Of a DNA stretch of 64,000 nt, positions 1 through 11,815 are shown one piece after another. The translations under genes were made by a program, and so were the position numbers. Position 1 is the first letter of the stretch, and every line of letters starts with the position of its first letter. The DNA is from Rapana venosa (taxonomy: Eukaryota; Mollusca; Gastropoda; Neogastropoda; Muricidae). The stretch is taken from assembly GCA_028751875.1 (NCBI GenBank), contig CM054159.1, forward strand, positions 575,613 through 639,612, in the 5' to 3' direction. The notes below the pieces were generated by a model. The model worked only from the letters and a program-made list of their open reading frames with translations, searched no databases and was not told the origin of the DNA.

Positions 1-129
1 TCTCTACCTTGGAAATGTAAATCATGCAGAAGCATCACACCATACCATGTCATGCCATAAAAATCTGATAAATATGAATTAACACTGAACATGTTAATAA
101 TTAGGCACTGCTTTTTTTTTCTATTCCAG

Positions 130-1022
130 GCTCCACTTATGGCATGGAAGACTACACCAGTCGGTTCAGTGATGGTATGAAAGGCTACACCACAGAATAC
201 TGCACCATGGAAAATGTTACCATAGAAATCGACACACCACGGAAGACAACGGCATGAAAGACGACACCACAGGCAACACCATGGAAAAGCACTGAAAACT
301 GCACCATGGAAAACTACACCAAGGAAGACTGCCTCACAGAAAAATCGACACTTCAGAAAATGACACCAGGGAAAACACCATGGAAAACCACACCACGAAA
401 AAGTACATTATGGAAATCAACACCTAGAAGAGAACATGACAGAAAATGACACCACAGAAGACACCATGGAAAATAACACAATGGAAAACAAGACAGAAAA
501 CTACACCACGGAAAATGACACTGGAGAAAACTTTACCATGGAAAACTACACCATGGAAAACTTCACCATGGAAAACTACACCAAGGAAAACTTCACCACG
601 GAAAACATCGCTCAGGAAAATGTCACCACGGGAATCTTCACCACGGAAAATATCATCACGGGAAAACATCACCATGGGAAAACATCACCTCAGAAAACAT
701 CACCATCACCATGGAAAACTTCACCATGGAAAATTTCACAGAAATCTTCACCACGGAAAACATCACCTCGGAAAACATCACCACAGAAAACATCACCATG
801 GAAAACGTCACCATGGAAAATATCACCATGGAAAACGTCACCATGGAAAATATCACCATGGAAAACTTTACCATGGGAAACTTCACTATGGAAAACTACG
901 TCTTGAAAGACTGTAGCAGAGAAAAGTATCCTGTAGAGAACAACAGCAGTCAAGTCACCCATGCTGTGCAAGACTTGACGTACCAGTCAAGCCACAGTCA
1001 CATTTCTACTACATTCTTTCAG
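130..1022 (+). CDS. Candidate long exon with T-M-E-N-x pentapeptide repeats, copy 1 (frame broken)
   Basis: A pyrimidine tract and CTATTCCAG acceptor end at 129, and a CAG|GTAAAG donor follows 1,022. Entered in phase 1 (completing the G left by the 85-bp exon) it reads G-S-T-Y-G-M-E-D-Y-T-S-R-F-S-D and so on, until TGA at 255-257. Beyond that, 15-bp units (ACC ATG GAA AAC plus TTC, TAC or ATC) encode TMENF, TMENY and TMENI, and the 3' end reads DCSREKYPVENNSSQVTHAV to STTFFQ in phase 0. The TGA and at least one frameshift prevent a single open frame. No known family recognised. It could be a pseudo-exon, an untranslated exon, or coding with consensus errors. Confidence 0.4.
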
Positions 1023-1074
1023 GTAAAGAAAGGAACTACAGGACTCCGTTAGATATCTTTTTCTGTCTTTTAAT

Positions 1075-1248
1075 TGTCTTGTCTCGTCTCGCATTGTTTT
1101 GTCTTGTCTGGTCTTGTCTTGTTTTGTCTCGTCTCGTCTTGTCTTGTCTCGTCTTGTCACGTCTTGTCTTGTCTCGTCTCGTCTTGTCTTGTCTCGTCTC
1201 GTCTTGTCTTGTCTTGTCTCGTCTCATCTTGTCTGGTCTCGTCTCGTA
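1075..1248. repeat. GTCTY pentanucleotide array
   Basis: About 35 units of GTCTT and GTCTC with occasional GTCTG, GTCAC and GCATT variants. It directly abuts the 3' end of the antisense SINE-B at 1,249, so read on the minus strand it sits where that SINE's A-rich tail should be (RGACA-type units). Open frames here (SCLVSSCLV type) are artefacts of the repeat. Confidence 0.9.
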
Positions 1249-1629
1249 TGCTACATTTAGTGACAGCAGATTTCTCTGTTTGAAATTTGGACTGCACTCT
1301 TTGAGGAGAGCAAGTTGCCATGAGAGTGGCTCCACTAATCCTTTTGAAAAAAAAAATTTCCCCTCTGCATGTGAATTTTGTTGCCCTATGAAATGTGAGT
1401 ATTTCAACAGAGTTTTTCCAGGGGCAACTATGGTGTTGCCTCGAGTTCTTTTATGTGCACTGAATGTGTGTAGTGCACAAGGCCTGTGTTTTTTGTCTCA
1501 TCTGAAAGATTAGCACCCAGACCACCACTGAAGGTCAAGTGGTTGGAAGAATAGTTTGGGGTGAAATGGGGATTGAATCCACACTGCTCATTGAATGTGT
1601 GGATGTGTTAAAAACCTAGACTACCAATC
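1249..1629 (-). mobile_element. SINE-B, antisense, tRNA-like head
   Basis: Read on the minus strand, the element starts near 1,629 with a tRNA-like head. Its B box (TGTGGATTCAATCCCC type) lies around 1,575-1,595. The body follows with a TCAGATGAGACAAAAAACAC block, a GCAACTTGCTCTCC block and the end ATTTCAAACAGAGAAATCTG. This order resembles a SINE widespread in gastropods as I remember it, but I ran no search. Equivalent copies lie in every array unit. Confidence 0.75.
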
Positions 1630-1800
1630 TTGCGCACATGTTAATTCCTGTTCCGCTTTTCGTAAGAGTAGGCCATTGTGTGCCAGTGGGAACAGATGAC
1701 AGAATTTACACAACCGTATACACATGGGAACTGGATGTAAAATAGCAATAAGTGCTTATTACATTATCCGCGATATAAAAAAAAAAATTAAATAAAAAAA
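1630..1800 (+). mobile_element. SINE-A, sense, 5'-truncated insertion
   Basis: Starts within the body at TTGCGCACATGTTAATTCC and contains the hallmark GTAGGCCATTGTGTGCC. It ends GTGCTTATTACATTATCCGCGATATAAAA with an A-rich tail. It splits an antisense SINE-B/SINE-A junction that is uninterrupted at 33,245-33,260, so it is a discrete later insertion flanked by a short AATC-type duplication. Confidence 0.75.
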
Positions 1801-1844
1801 TCCGCCTCTGTGTGTGTCAGGGAGGGGGGAAGTTGTGTGTGTTT

Positions 1845-2217
1845 ATTTGATTTATTTTTATCCTTTTATTTTGAGCATATTGAAATAAGCACTTATGTGC
1901 TTTTTTACAGCTATTCCCTTTGTGTATGCAGTTTTGTAAATTGTGTCATCAGTTCTCACCAGCATACCATGGCTTACACTTTCAAAAAGTGGGACAGGGT
2001 TTAATTTGTGAGTAAGATGTTCTGCATGCGTGTGCACACAGGACCGCGGTTAATGGTCTCATCTGAAGGACTTTGGGGGGTAGGGCAAGGAGGGGGAGTA
2101 GAGTTGGCACTGATGTTAACTTCAGGGTGGAAAACTCTTCTTGATTGGAATTTGAACCCAGGTCAGCAGATCACGGGTGCAACACACAATGTTCTGACAA
2201 CAAGGCTATCCAGTCCC
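1845..2217 (-). mobile_element. SINE-A, antisense, near full length
   Basis: On the minus strand the element begins near 2,217 with a tRNA-like head (GGATAGCCTTGTTGTCAGA, then GGGTTCAAATTCC as B box). It continues through GTTAACATCAGTGCC, a GATGAGACCATTAACCG block and the GTAAGCCATGGTATGC block, and ends GCACATAAGTGCTTATTTCA plus ATAAAA. About 110 bases separate it from the 85-bp candidate exon, so it lies in the upstream intron. Confidence 0.75.
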
Positions 2218-2326
2218 CCCCCCCCCCCGCCTCTGTGTGCATATGCGTGTGTGTGTGCATGCATTTGTGTGTGTGCACAGGCTTTTGATTTTTTTTTTTT
2301 TAAATGTCCGAATTTTTTGTGTGCAG

Positions 2327-2411
2327 AATCAATCTATCATGGAGGCTGTTCCCATCCTAGGTACTTCAATGCCTGAGGATGTGGCACGAGCAAGTGGAAG
2401 CACACAGAAAG
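2327..2411 (+). CDS. 85-bp candidate exon (NQSIMEAVP type), copy 1
   Basis: Preceded by a T-rich tract and GTGTGCAG acceptor, and followed by G|GTAGGAGG as donor. It is fully open in one frame: NQSIMEAVPILGTSMPED, then VARASGSTQK, with one extra base G at the end. It starts in phase 0 and ends in phase 1, matching the entry phase of the long T-M-E-N exon. The same exon recurs at least six more times at high identity while surrounding intron sequence diverges. No domain recognised. Confidence 0.5.
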
Positions 2412-2519
2412 GTAGGAGGAGTGTTGCTGTTGTTGCTGCTGTTGGGTGTTCCTCAGCTGAACATTCTGGGAGTCATCAAGAATATGCACTGTCTCACTCA
2501 GCATACTAAGGGGTGGGGG

Positions 2520-2800
2520 GCTTGTAGCCTAGTGGTTAGACCATAAGCACACTGTGAGTGTGTTTGTGTCTCTCCTGTACATCTGTCACTCTCTCCCCCC
2601 TCCCCCTTCCCTCTCTCTCTCTCTCCCTCCCTTCCCTACCTCCCCCCCTCTTTCTCTCTCTCCCTCTTTCTGTCTCTCTCTCCCCATGTGTGTGTCTTTC
2701 TCTAGCTCTCTTTCTTTAGACTACCAATCTGCTCTCTTTCTCTCTCGCTCCCCTTGTGTGTGTGTGTGTGTGTGTGTCTCTCTCTCTCTCTTCTAACCAT
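2520..2800. repeat. tRNA-like SINE head fragment followed by (CT)n and (GT)n tracts
   Basis: 2,525-2,556 contains TAGCCTAGTGGTTAGACC, an A-box-like SINE head, running into long CT and short GT tracts. The same head-plus-CT arrangement occurs at 36,140-36,655 and 40,352-40,620. No coding signal. Confidence 0.7.
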
Positions 2801-2929
2801 TGGGGAATTTATCTTCTGACAGAGGCACCAAAAGGATAGTCAGAACATTGTTCATGCCAATAAAATTTGATTGAATTAAAATTGAACTACCAAACCACCT
2901 GTGTGTTCTATTATTCATTTATTCATTTA

Positions 2930-3262
2930 TTCATTATTTTATTTCGTGGATAATGGAATAAGCACTTACATGCTTTTTTACATCCAGTCCCCGTGTGTTT
3001 GCATTTTTGTAAATTTTGTCATCCATTCTCACCAGCACACGATGCCTACCTTCCGAAAACTGAACGGTTTTAACAGGTGCACATGATGTCCACTTGTGTT
3101 TCTCTCCACAGACCACCTTTAAAGTTTTAAGGGGGGAGTAGAAGTGGCCCACTGATAACTCCAGAGGAAAAATCCTCACTTGAATGCGAAATTCAACCCC
3201 AGTACAATGCATCTCCCAACACAATGCACCACACTTCTCACCCACCACTGCTAGTCCATTCT
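2930..3262 (-). mobile_element. SINE-A, antisense, spanning the quality break
   Basis: Good-quality sequence up to 3,032 (AATAAGCACTTACATGC, CATCCAGTCCCCGTGTG) matches 40,764 onward. After 3,033 the same element continues with many indels relative to 40,868-41,088. The switch falls within one element, which helps localise the assembly join. Confidence 0.7.
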
Positions 3263-3589
3263 CCCTGCGTGTGTGTGTGTGTTTGATGTGTGGTTTTAAT
3301 AGCTAGGTTCCAATTAATCCACACAAACTCCGGCATGAGTAGAGACTTAGATAGCTTGACACACAACCGTAGTCCTCAATATAGTCCGGTGTGTTTGCCT
3401 TTTAAACTGTCCGCACATTTATTTGTGCATTAGTCATTCTCTCCTGGAGCTGTATCCAGTCCAATGGTCCAATCTTCACCTTGCCAGACGGATGCGGCAC
3501 GCTAAGCAGTGGCACGCACACACATGAAAGGTAAAGGCGAGTGTCCTGTTGGTTCTGTTGGGTGCTATCCATCAGCTAACATTAGGTCG

Positions 3590-3965
3590 ATCTGAAGAAT
3601 GTTTGTCTGTTTGCTGTCTGTCTGTCTCTCTCTCATCTCTACACGATCAAATCATCATCTCTCTCCTCTCATCTCTCTCTCATCTCTCCCTCGTCCTTCT
3701 CTCTCTCGCACTAGTGTCTCTCTTTTCCATCACTCATCTTCTCTCTCCTCTTCCCTCTCTCTCTCTGCTCTCAACTACCTCTCCTCTCTTTTCTGTCTCT
3801 CCTCTTTCCTCTAATGCTATATCTCTCTTTCTTCTCATCGTTTTCTCTCTCATATTTACAATTTTGTGTCTGTCTCTTCCCTCTCATTACTCTTTGTCTC
3901 CTCTGCGTGCGTTGACATCTGTGTGTAATTCTCTCTTACATCATCTTCTTTCTTACTCTCTACCA
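3590..3965. repeat. (CT)n-rich tract, noisy copy of 41,340-41,655
   Basis: Imperfect CT/TCTG repeats with scattered insertions. Open frames through it are serine/leucine low-complexity artefacts. Duplicated at 19,974-20,349. Confidence 0.85.
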
Positions 3966-4114
3966 TGAAAATTAAATCATAGGGAACGGGAAAAAAAACA
4001 AGAGCATCGCACCAATACCAATTCATGCCATAAAAAATCTTAATTAATTTGAAATAACACTGAAACTAAATCTGTTAACTAATACTAAGGCCACTGCTTT
4101 TTTTTCTATTCCAG

Positions 4115-5052
4115 AGCTCCAGTTTATGCCTATGGAAGACTACAGCATTCGGTTCAGTGATGCCATGCACAAGCTACACCCACAAGAATACTGCACATTG
4201 AAAATGTATACCATAGAATTCGACACACCCACGGAAGACACGTCACTGAACACGACACCAACGACAACACCATGGCAAAAGCACTGAAAACACTACACAA
4301 CGGAAAAACTACCCCAAGGAATACTGCCTCCCAGACAAACACCTCAGAAAATGACACCAGGGCGCCAATACAAAACATGGGAAAACACCATGGATAAATC
4401 ACAAACCATGGAAAACTATCATTATGTAAATCACACCAAAGAGGAACATCGACAGAATATGACCACAACAGAAGACTCCAATGGAAAATAACACATGGAA
4501 AACAGAGCCCCCCCACAGAAACTACACCACGGAAAATGACACTGAGAAACTTACCATGGAAAACTACACCTTGGACAAACTTCACCATGGAAAACTACAC
4601 CAAGGAAAACTTCACCACGGAAAACATCGCTCAAGGAAAAACGTCACCACGGAATCTTCACCACGGAAATATCATCACGGGAAAACATCACCATAGGACA
4701 ACATCAGCTCAGAAAACACCACACCATCACGCATAGGAACCTTCACCATGGAACTTTCACAGAAATCTCACCACAGAAACATCACCACCTCGTACAAACA
4801 TCACCCCAGAAAACATCACATGGGAAAACGATCACATGGAAAATATCACCATGTAAAAACGTCCCACCTTGGAAAATATCACCATGGAAAACTTTCCCAT
4901 GGGAAAAACTTCACTATGGAAAACTCCGCTCTTGAAATACTGATAGCAGAGAAAAGTATACTGTAGAAACAACAGCAGTCAGTCACCCAGCGGTGACAGA
5001 CTTCGACGTACCAGACCAGCCACAAGTCACATTTCATACTACACATTCTTCA
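4115..5052 (+). pseudogene. Long T-M-E-N exon, indel-riddled copy of 41,785-42,672
   Basis: The acceptor CTATTCCAG and the AGTTTATGCCTATGGAAGAC start are recognisable, but the donor is corrupted and many indels break every frame. Its value is only as a second noisy reading of the clean exon. An identical copy lies at 20,499-21,436. Confidence 0.7.
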
Positions 5053-5106
5053 TGTACAGAAAAGGAACTACAGACTTCCATTAAGATATCTTTTTCTGTC
5101 TCTTAA

Positions 5107-6290
5107 TGTCTTGTCTCGTCTCTGCATTGTTTTGTCCGTAGTCTGGTCTTGTCTCGATTTGTCTCTCATCGCGTACTTGTCATGTCTCGTCCTTGTCACG
5201 TCTTGCTCGACTCATCTTGTCTTGTCTCGTCTTTGTCTCGTCACGCTTCTCTCTTAGTCTGTCTCGTCTCGTATGCTACATTAAGTAGAGACAGCAGATT
5301 TCTCATGTTTGAAATTTTGGACTGCACTCTTTGTATGAGAGCACAGTTGCCATGAATGTGGCTCACTACTCCATTTGAAAAAAAAAATTTCCCCTCGCAT
5401 GTGAATTTTGTTGCACCTCACTGAAATGTGAGTATTTCAAGAATTTTCCAAGGGGCAACATGGTTTTAGCCTCGAGTTATCGTTATTCTGAGCACTGAAT
5501 TGTGTTATAGTGCACAAGGCCTGTGTTTTTTGTCTCATACTGAAAGATTAGCACCCAGACACCACTGAAGGTCAAGTGGTTTGAAAGAATAGATTTGGGT
5601 GTGAAACGGGATTGAATCCACACTTGCTCCATATGAATGTGGATTTGTTAAAACCTATAACTACCAAACATCTGCGCACGATGTTAATTCCTAGTTCCGC
5701 CATATCTAAAGAGTAGCGCCATTGAGTGCCATGATGGGAACAGAATGACAGAATTTACAACAACCGTATACACATAGGGCAACTCGGGATGTAAAATAGC
5801 AATAAGTCTTATTTACATTATCCGCGATAATAAAAAAAAAATTAAATAAAAAAAATCCGCCTCTGTGTGGTGTCCGGGAACGGGGTGGAAGTTGTAGTGT
5901 GACTTATTTGATTTTATTTTTATACTTTTATTTTCTGAGCATATTGATAATACAGCACTTAAGTGCTCTTATTACAGCTATTCCCTTTGTGTCTTGCATT
6001 TTGTAAATGTGTCACAGTTCTCCACAGCATTACCATGACTTACACTTTCAACAGTGGTACAGGGTTTAATTGTGAGTAAGATTTCTGCAACGCGTGTGCA
6101 CACAGGACACTGTTATGTGTCAATCTCATCTGAATGACTATTGGGGGGTGGGGAGGTAAGGGAGTAGAGTTTTTGCCCTGATGTTAACATCGTGGGGAAA
6201 ACTCTTCTTTGTTTCTGGAATTTGAACCCAGGTCAGCAGATCACGGAGGTGCAACTTCACAATGTTCTAAAAACAACAAGGCTAATCCAT
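5107..6290. repeat. Noisy pentamer array, SINE-B (-), SINE-A 3' part (+) and SINE-A (-)
   Basis: In order: GTCTY pentamers (5,107-5,272), antisense SINE-B (5,273-5,680), truncated sense SINE-A (about 5,686-5,850) and antisense SINE-A (5,920-6,290). Each corresponds to the clean elements at 42,725-43,848 and is duplicated exactly at 21,491-22,674. Confidence 0.75.
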
Positions 6291-6372
6291 TCCCCCCCCT
6301 ACTGTGTGTGTGGTAGGTGTGTTCACAGGCTTTTGATTTTTTTTTAAAAATGTCCCACTATGTTTGGTGCGC

Positions 6373-6463
6373 AATCAATCTACCATGAGGCTAGTTTCCC
6401 GTTACCTACGTACTTCAAGTGCCTGCAAGATGGCGCACAGCGCAGTGAAAGACACACAGAAAG
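6373..6463 (+). pseudogene. 85-bp candidate exon, noisy copy of 43,928-44,012
   Basis: AATCAATCTACCATGAGGC to ACACAGAAAG|GTAAAG is recognisable with several inserted bases, so it is 91 bases long and out of frame. Duplicated at 22,757-22,847. Confidence 0.7.
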
Positions 6464-6569
6464 GTAAAGAGGTGTTGTCTAGTTTTTACTTTTGTTGGGT
6501 GTTCCCCAGCTAACCTTTGTGGAGTCTGAAGACTCTAGCAGGATGACCTCGTTCATTCACACACTAGGA

Positions 6570-6810
6570 ATGGGGGGGTCAGTATCTTGGGGCTAGGAGT
6601 GTTGAGCCTCATGATCAGAGGACTCCGGATTTGAACCACCACTCAGACAACACATTGAGAAGGGATTTTCTCCCTGGAGTTAACATCATACTGACTCCAC
6701 TTCCCTCCAGAGTCCTGTTAGAATAAGACTGTAAACAAGCAACCTGTGTGCTGACCACGGATGAACATCTTCACCTTTATCACCTTTAGAATAGGCCATC
6801 AGCGTTCTCT
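6570..6810 (+). mobile_element. SINE-A-like element, noisy copy of 44,110-44,345
   Basis: tRNA-like head with GGATTTGAACCACCACTCAG as B-box region, then CTGGAGTTAACATCATACTGACTCC and AATAGGCCATCAGCG. Duplicated at 22,954-23,194. Microsatellite CT and CA tracts follow at 7,200-7,535 (duplicated at 23,584-23,919). Confidence 0.6.
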
Positions 6811-7689
6811 TAGGGGGATCAGTATAGCTCGAGTGGTCGAAAAGCAAAGCCACACAACACAATATAGCACTCACACGCACACCCCCCATGGCATTAGGAC
6901 ATACACGCGTGGAGCTGTGCAAAAGCAGACACACACACTTGTCACACATTTACATGCCACGCACAACACATATATTATACAATACTCAGGACATAGAAAA
7001 CTCATAAGTATCTGCATGATCATTATCACTCAATTGTCCAGCATCGCCGTTTATAATCATAGTGATTAATCTACACATAATTCGTAATAGACAAAAGCAA
7101 GATAATTTAAAAATAGTAAGTAATAAGCATAATAATGCTCAGATGATAGAAAATAGATAATGATAGAACTCTAGCTTACTCACGCTCTCAGATTAATCAT
7201 AAATGGATCTCTCAGTCTCTCCTCTCTCTCTCTCGTCCTCAGGTCTCTCTTTCCTCAAATCTCTCTCCTCTCATCTCCTCTCTCATCTACTCTCTTGCCT
7301 TCTCTCTCTCTCCGCCGCCACAACACACTCACACTTCTACTCTTCTCACACACAAACCTCACAACACACATAAACCACACTCACACAACACTCACACACC
7401 ATCTACCACTCACACGAACACACACACTACACTCACACACACACACAACATCACAAACACACACACACACAACACACACAACGACACACACACACACGAC
7501 ACACACACACACACAACACAACTCTCACTGACTCGCCCACCCACCCCCCAGAAGCTACTAGCATAAAATTTGTGTTGTCACTGTCACTCATTCTTGTAAT
7601 AGAGCTTTTTTTCTTACCTTGTAATCACTAACCATTTAGATATTTCTTTGTACTTTTTCTCCACAGACACAGCCTCTGAACTTCAATGG

Positions 7690-8400
7690 TTAAAACGAAT
7701 CTTCCGAAAAACATCAACATCCGAAGAACATCAACATGAAACCAGAACATCAACATAACATTATCTCAGAACATCAACATAGACTCAGCATCTTCAGAAC
7801 ATCAACATGAAAAGCATCTTGCAGCACATCAACATGAAAAGCATCTTCAGAATATCACCATGGAAAGCAACTCTATCCGAACCATCACCATGAAAAAGTC
7901 ATTTTCAGCACCAATCAACAATGACACAATCTAGAACATCACCATCAGGATAATGAAAAAGCATCTTCAGAGCATCAAACATGAAAAAGCATCTTCAGAA
8001 CATCAATGAAAAGTCATCTTCATAACAGCAACATTAAAAGCATCTATCATAACAGCAACAGTGAAAAGCATCATTCAGAACAGCAACATGAAAGCATCCT
8101 TCAAACATCAACATGAAAATCTTCAAGCATCACCATGAAAAATCTTCTTCAGAACCAATCAACATGAAAAGCCACTTCAGACCATCAACATGAAACGCAT
8201 CTTCAGAACGGCATCAACTCACGAAAAAGAATATAACAACACAAAAAAAAACAAAAAACAAAAAAATCAAGAAAAGCATCTTCAGACCATCATGAAAGCA
8301 TCATCAGAACAGCAACATGAAAAGTATCTCAGCCATTGACATGAAAGCATATTCAGAGCATGGCCATGAAAATCCTCTTCAGAAGAAGTCTTCAGACCTT
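7690..8400. repeat. 26-bp minisatellite, noisy copy
   Basis: Degraded units of AACATCAACATGAAAAGCAT plus CTTCAG, counterpart of 45,135-45,725. An A-rich insertion at 8,225-8,270 has no equivalent in the clean copy. Duplicated at 24,074-24,784. Confidence 0.8.
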
Positions 8401-8569
8401 GGACCACTGGGACTCTCATAACTCAACAAGTTTGACCATATACGACGTTAAGGTGATTAGCTGCGTAATTCTTTGGCCTGCTTTAGTTAATTCTTGTAAA
8501 AATATTTTGTATATGGCTTCTGTCTGTTAGGTTAGGGGTAACAGTGCAGCCCTTCAAATCGCTTGGCAA

Positions 8570-9080
8570 CAAGGAAGGTTGTCAGATGGTTAAGACGTTT
8601 GCCCTGCCACACGTTACCACTTGAGGTTTCTAAAAGTATCAACATCCCAGCCTCAAGCCCTATCTTCCCACATTGACAGAGAATATCGTGAACTGAATGT
8701 CAAAGCCTTATAACTGAAACTATAAAAACCTAGGCCCAGTGTGCAAAACACGCATAAACACTCTATCAGCACCACATACAACCCCTTCCGCCGTGTCGAA
8801 GAGTAGGCCATTTCATGTTGTTAGGCTAATGGCTTACAAACTTTTAAAAAACAAATAGCACGCCAATCGTAGTTGTGTCTAGACACCCGCCTGGATACGT
8901 TGAATGCGGACTAACTATTTCATTCGGGGGGGAAAAAAGGTCGCACATGCAAAAATCACACCATTAGCTGAAACTCAGGACGACTCTACAGCAAAGACAG
9001 GACAAAAAACAGGCTTAGATCCTGCAAGTATTTCTCCTCCAGACATTGAACCCACGTCCATTCTCAGTTATTGAAGTTTA
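8570..9080 (+). mobile_element. SINE remnant cluster, noisy copy of 45,905-46,375
   Basis: tRNA-like head (GGTTAAGACGTTTGCC), GTAGGCCATTTCATGTTG tail block, then a TTGAATGCGGACTAACTATTTCATTCGG domain. Duplicated at 24,954-25,464. From 9,080 to 9,330 I see only unremarkable AT-rich sequence. Confidence 0.6.
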
Positions 9081-9389
9081 GTTAAAATAAATAAGTATTC
9101 TAAAAGTATACTGCAAGTTAAATTACAATACAGAAACAGCTACAACTCACTTAAAGTTTTGTATTGTCAAGTATTACTATTCCTATATTTAGTTACAAAG
9201 TATAACTCTCTTTCGTGACAATTCGGTCAAGTTAAAATAAAAAAGTTTGTGTCCGAATTTTATAAAGGCTTATAATGTAAACCAAATAATCCCCTGTCTT
9301 TCAGTCCACAAGAACTTCCTGTAGGTTTCTTTCTTTTGACAACTCCGTCACTTTCCACCGCGCTGTCACCTAATAGCTACTGTTCTCTG

Positions 9390-10600
9390 TAGGAAGTAGG
9401 TGTGTCTTCCTTTGTTCTCTAATTTCCTCTATTTTGCCTGGGTCCCAGTCTCAAGACAAGGCAGCTCTGATGTCCATGAATGCGTAAGTCCACATATTTC
9501 ATTACAGACATCCGCCCCTGTATGTCTGATAGTAAGTCCTACAAGTGATTTCATTACACTGTGACATCTCTGCGAAGTGTGGATTCGCCTGACCACAATA
9601 TTTTCATTACATGACGAGCTCGATGTGTGATAGCAGTCCACCAATATTCATTACATTACCGCACAATGATTTCTGTTAGCATTTCCACAATACTTTTCAT
9701 ATACATGACAGCTCTGATGTCTGATAATGTGTCCCCAATATTCATTACATACAGCTCTGATGTCTGATAATGTGTTCGCACAAATTCATTACATGACAGC
9801 TCTGATGTCTGATAATGTGTCCACAATAATTCATTACATGACAGACTCTGATTTTCTCATAGCATGTCACAGTTATTATCCTTACATGACAGCTCGTGCT
9901 TCACCATAACATGTCCACAACAAGTACCATTTCATACTGAACAGCTCTGATGCTCTGATACACATGTCCACAGATATTCATTGCCAATGACAGCACTGTG
10001 AATTGTCCTAGCATGTCCACAGTATTTCATTACATACAGCGTCTGTGTCTCGCTAACTATGTCCCACATACTTTCATTACCATGACAGCCTCTGATGTGT
10101 CCTAAGTCCATGTCCCACAGTATTTCATTACATGACAGCTCTGATGTCCTGGATAACTGTTCCACAATATTTCTTACATGACACATTGATGTCTAGATAA
10201 CGGTGTCCACAGTATTTCATTATATGACATGCTCTGATGTCTGTTAGCATGTACCACAATTATTTCATTACATGACAGCTCTGATGTCTCCTAACATGTC
10301 CACAATAACAATCATATACGAATAAGACAGCTCTGAAAGTCTGTTAGCGCATGTCCAACAATATTTCAATCACATGACAGCTCTGAAGTCCTTCCGAGCA
10401 TGGTCCACAAAATTACAATTAAGCTTTTCTTGATCTAACAACCAGGACCGTTTTTCCAACTTGCTTTGAGTTGGTTTTTGTCTATGGTCCTAGCATACTT
10501 TACTGAAGTCATCCTAATACGTTCCAACCACATCTCAGTCACTCTTTCACATTCTGTTTACATCTGCCGATTTTGACTCCATCCATTACAATTTTATTCA
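9390..10600 (-). pseudogene. LINE reverse-transcriptase C-terminus with 45-bp minisatellite, noisy copy
   Basis: Counterpart of 46,576-47,810. The 45-bp units (TCTGATGTCTGATAATGTG and so on) are visible from about 9,465 to 10,425, disturbed by indels. An exact second instance lies at 25,774-26,984. The reading frame cannot be trusted here. Confidence 0.75.
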
Positions 10601-10794
10601 AAAACAATGACAAAATTAGTGTTCATCTAGCATAATAGAAGAAACATGGTCGCTCAGAGTTTGTGCATCTTTTAAATGACACAAAAGGAAACAGGTTTCT
10701 CTGTATCTTACCTGTGGTAGTCTGTACACCCTAGACCATATAATAAATCTCTTCTCTTCTGCTGAGAAGCCGTTGAGGGCCAGGTCAGAAACAT

Positions 10795-11815
10795 ATAGCA
10801 CAAGGTCAACAAAACATAACCCACACTACAGAATTAAAAAACATAACACACACACAGAAGTAAAAAACATAACACACAGAGGTAAAAAAACATAACACAC
10901 ACACAGGTAAAAAACCTAAACACACACACAGAGGATAAAAACCTAACACACACAGAGGAGCAAAAACATAACACAACAGAAGTAAAAAGACATAAACACC
11001 CACAGAGAGTAAAAATATAACACAACACATAGGTACAAAATATAACACACACAACAATCCAGGTAACAACGTAACGCACACCAGACAGAGGTCCAAACAA
11101 ACCTCACACACAGAGGTCAAAATCATAACACACACACAGATGTCAAAAACATCACCCAACACAACAGGTCACAAACATAGCACACACATAGATGTAAAAA
11201 ACATAAACACACAGAGGTCAAAACATAACACACACAGATGTAAAGAAACATCAACACAACACAGAGGTCAAAAACACAACACACACACAGAGTGTCAAAA
11301 ACATAACACACACAGAGAATCAAAACATAACACCTCACAAACAGAGGTCAGTCAAAAACATAACACACATCACGAGGTAAAATCAAAAGCCCACGAAAAC
11401 ACCTACGCAGAGGTCAAAAACAACACACACAGAGTCAAAACCTCACACACATATACACTCAGTTCAAAAACTCACAAACTAACACAAAGGCCAAAACATA
11501 ACGCTGGCCCCACAGGTCAAAAACATAACATACGGTACAGGTCCCTAAAACATCACACACATGTCAAAAACACAACAGGTCAAAAACATATATTAGCACA
11601 CATACACACACAGATGAAAAACAAAACACACACACACAGGTCAAAACATAACCACACACACAGGGAAAAACTTAACACCGGTCAAAAACTTAACACACAC
11701 AGCAGAGTTAAAAAACGTAACACAGGTCAAAAACAAAACCACACACACGTCCAAAAACATAACACACTCCAGTCAAAAACATAACACACGCAAAAACATA
11801 ACACAACCACAGTAC
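10795..11815. repeat. 24-bp minisatellite, noisy copy
   Basis: Degraded AAAAACATAACACACACAG plus AGGTC units, counterpart of 47,961-48,922. The large open frames on both strands (KHNTHR and CVCYVF types) come from the repeat. Duplicated at 27,179-28,199. The following 11,816-12,479 (duplicated at 28,200-28,863) matches 48,923-49,540 and shows no gene. Confidence 0.85.

Larger units (their letters stand above)
1..3032. repeat. Segment A, first copy (duplicate of 37,871-40,867)
   Basis: This stretch matches 37,871-40,867 in order and orientation from its first bases: long candidate exon, GTCTY pentamers, antisense SINE-B, truncated sense SINE-A, antisense SINE-A, 85-bp candidate exon and CT tract. 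Differences are mostly single-base indels, and the second copy carries more of them at about 38,100-39,400. The homology continues past 3,032, but quality drops abruptly there. I read it as the same locus represented twice, as a haplotig or misassembly. A true segmental duplication is possible. Confidence 0.85.

Noticed and set aside
446..916. Histidine/lysine-rich frame (HHGK repeats) as a metal-binding protein
   Set aside because: It is another frame of the same 15-bp minisatellite. The frame agreeing with the conserved 3' exon end is T-M-E-N.
11140..11784. A 214-codon open frame (KHNTHR repeats)
   Set aside because: Noisy version of the 24-bp minisatellite; the matching clean region has no such frame.
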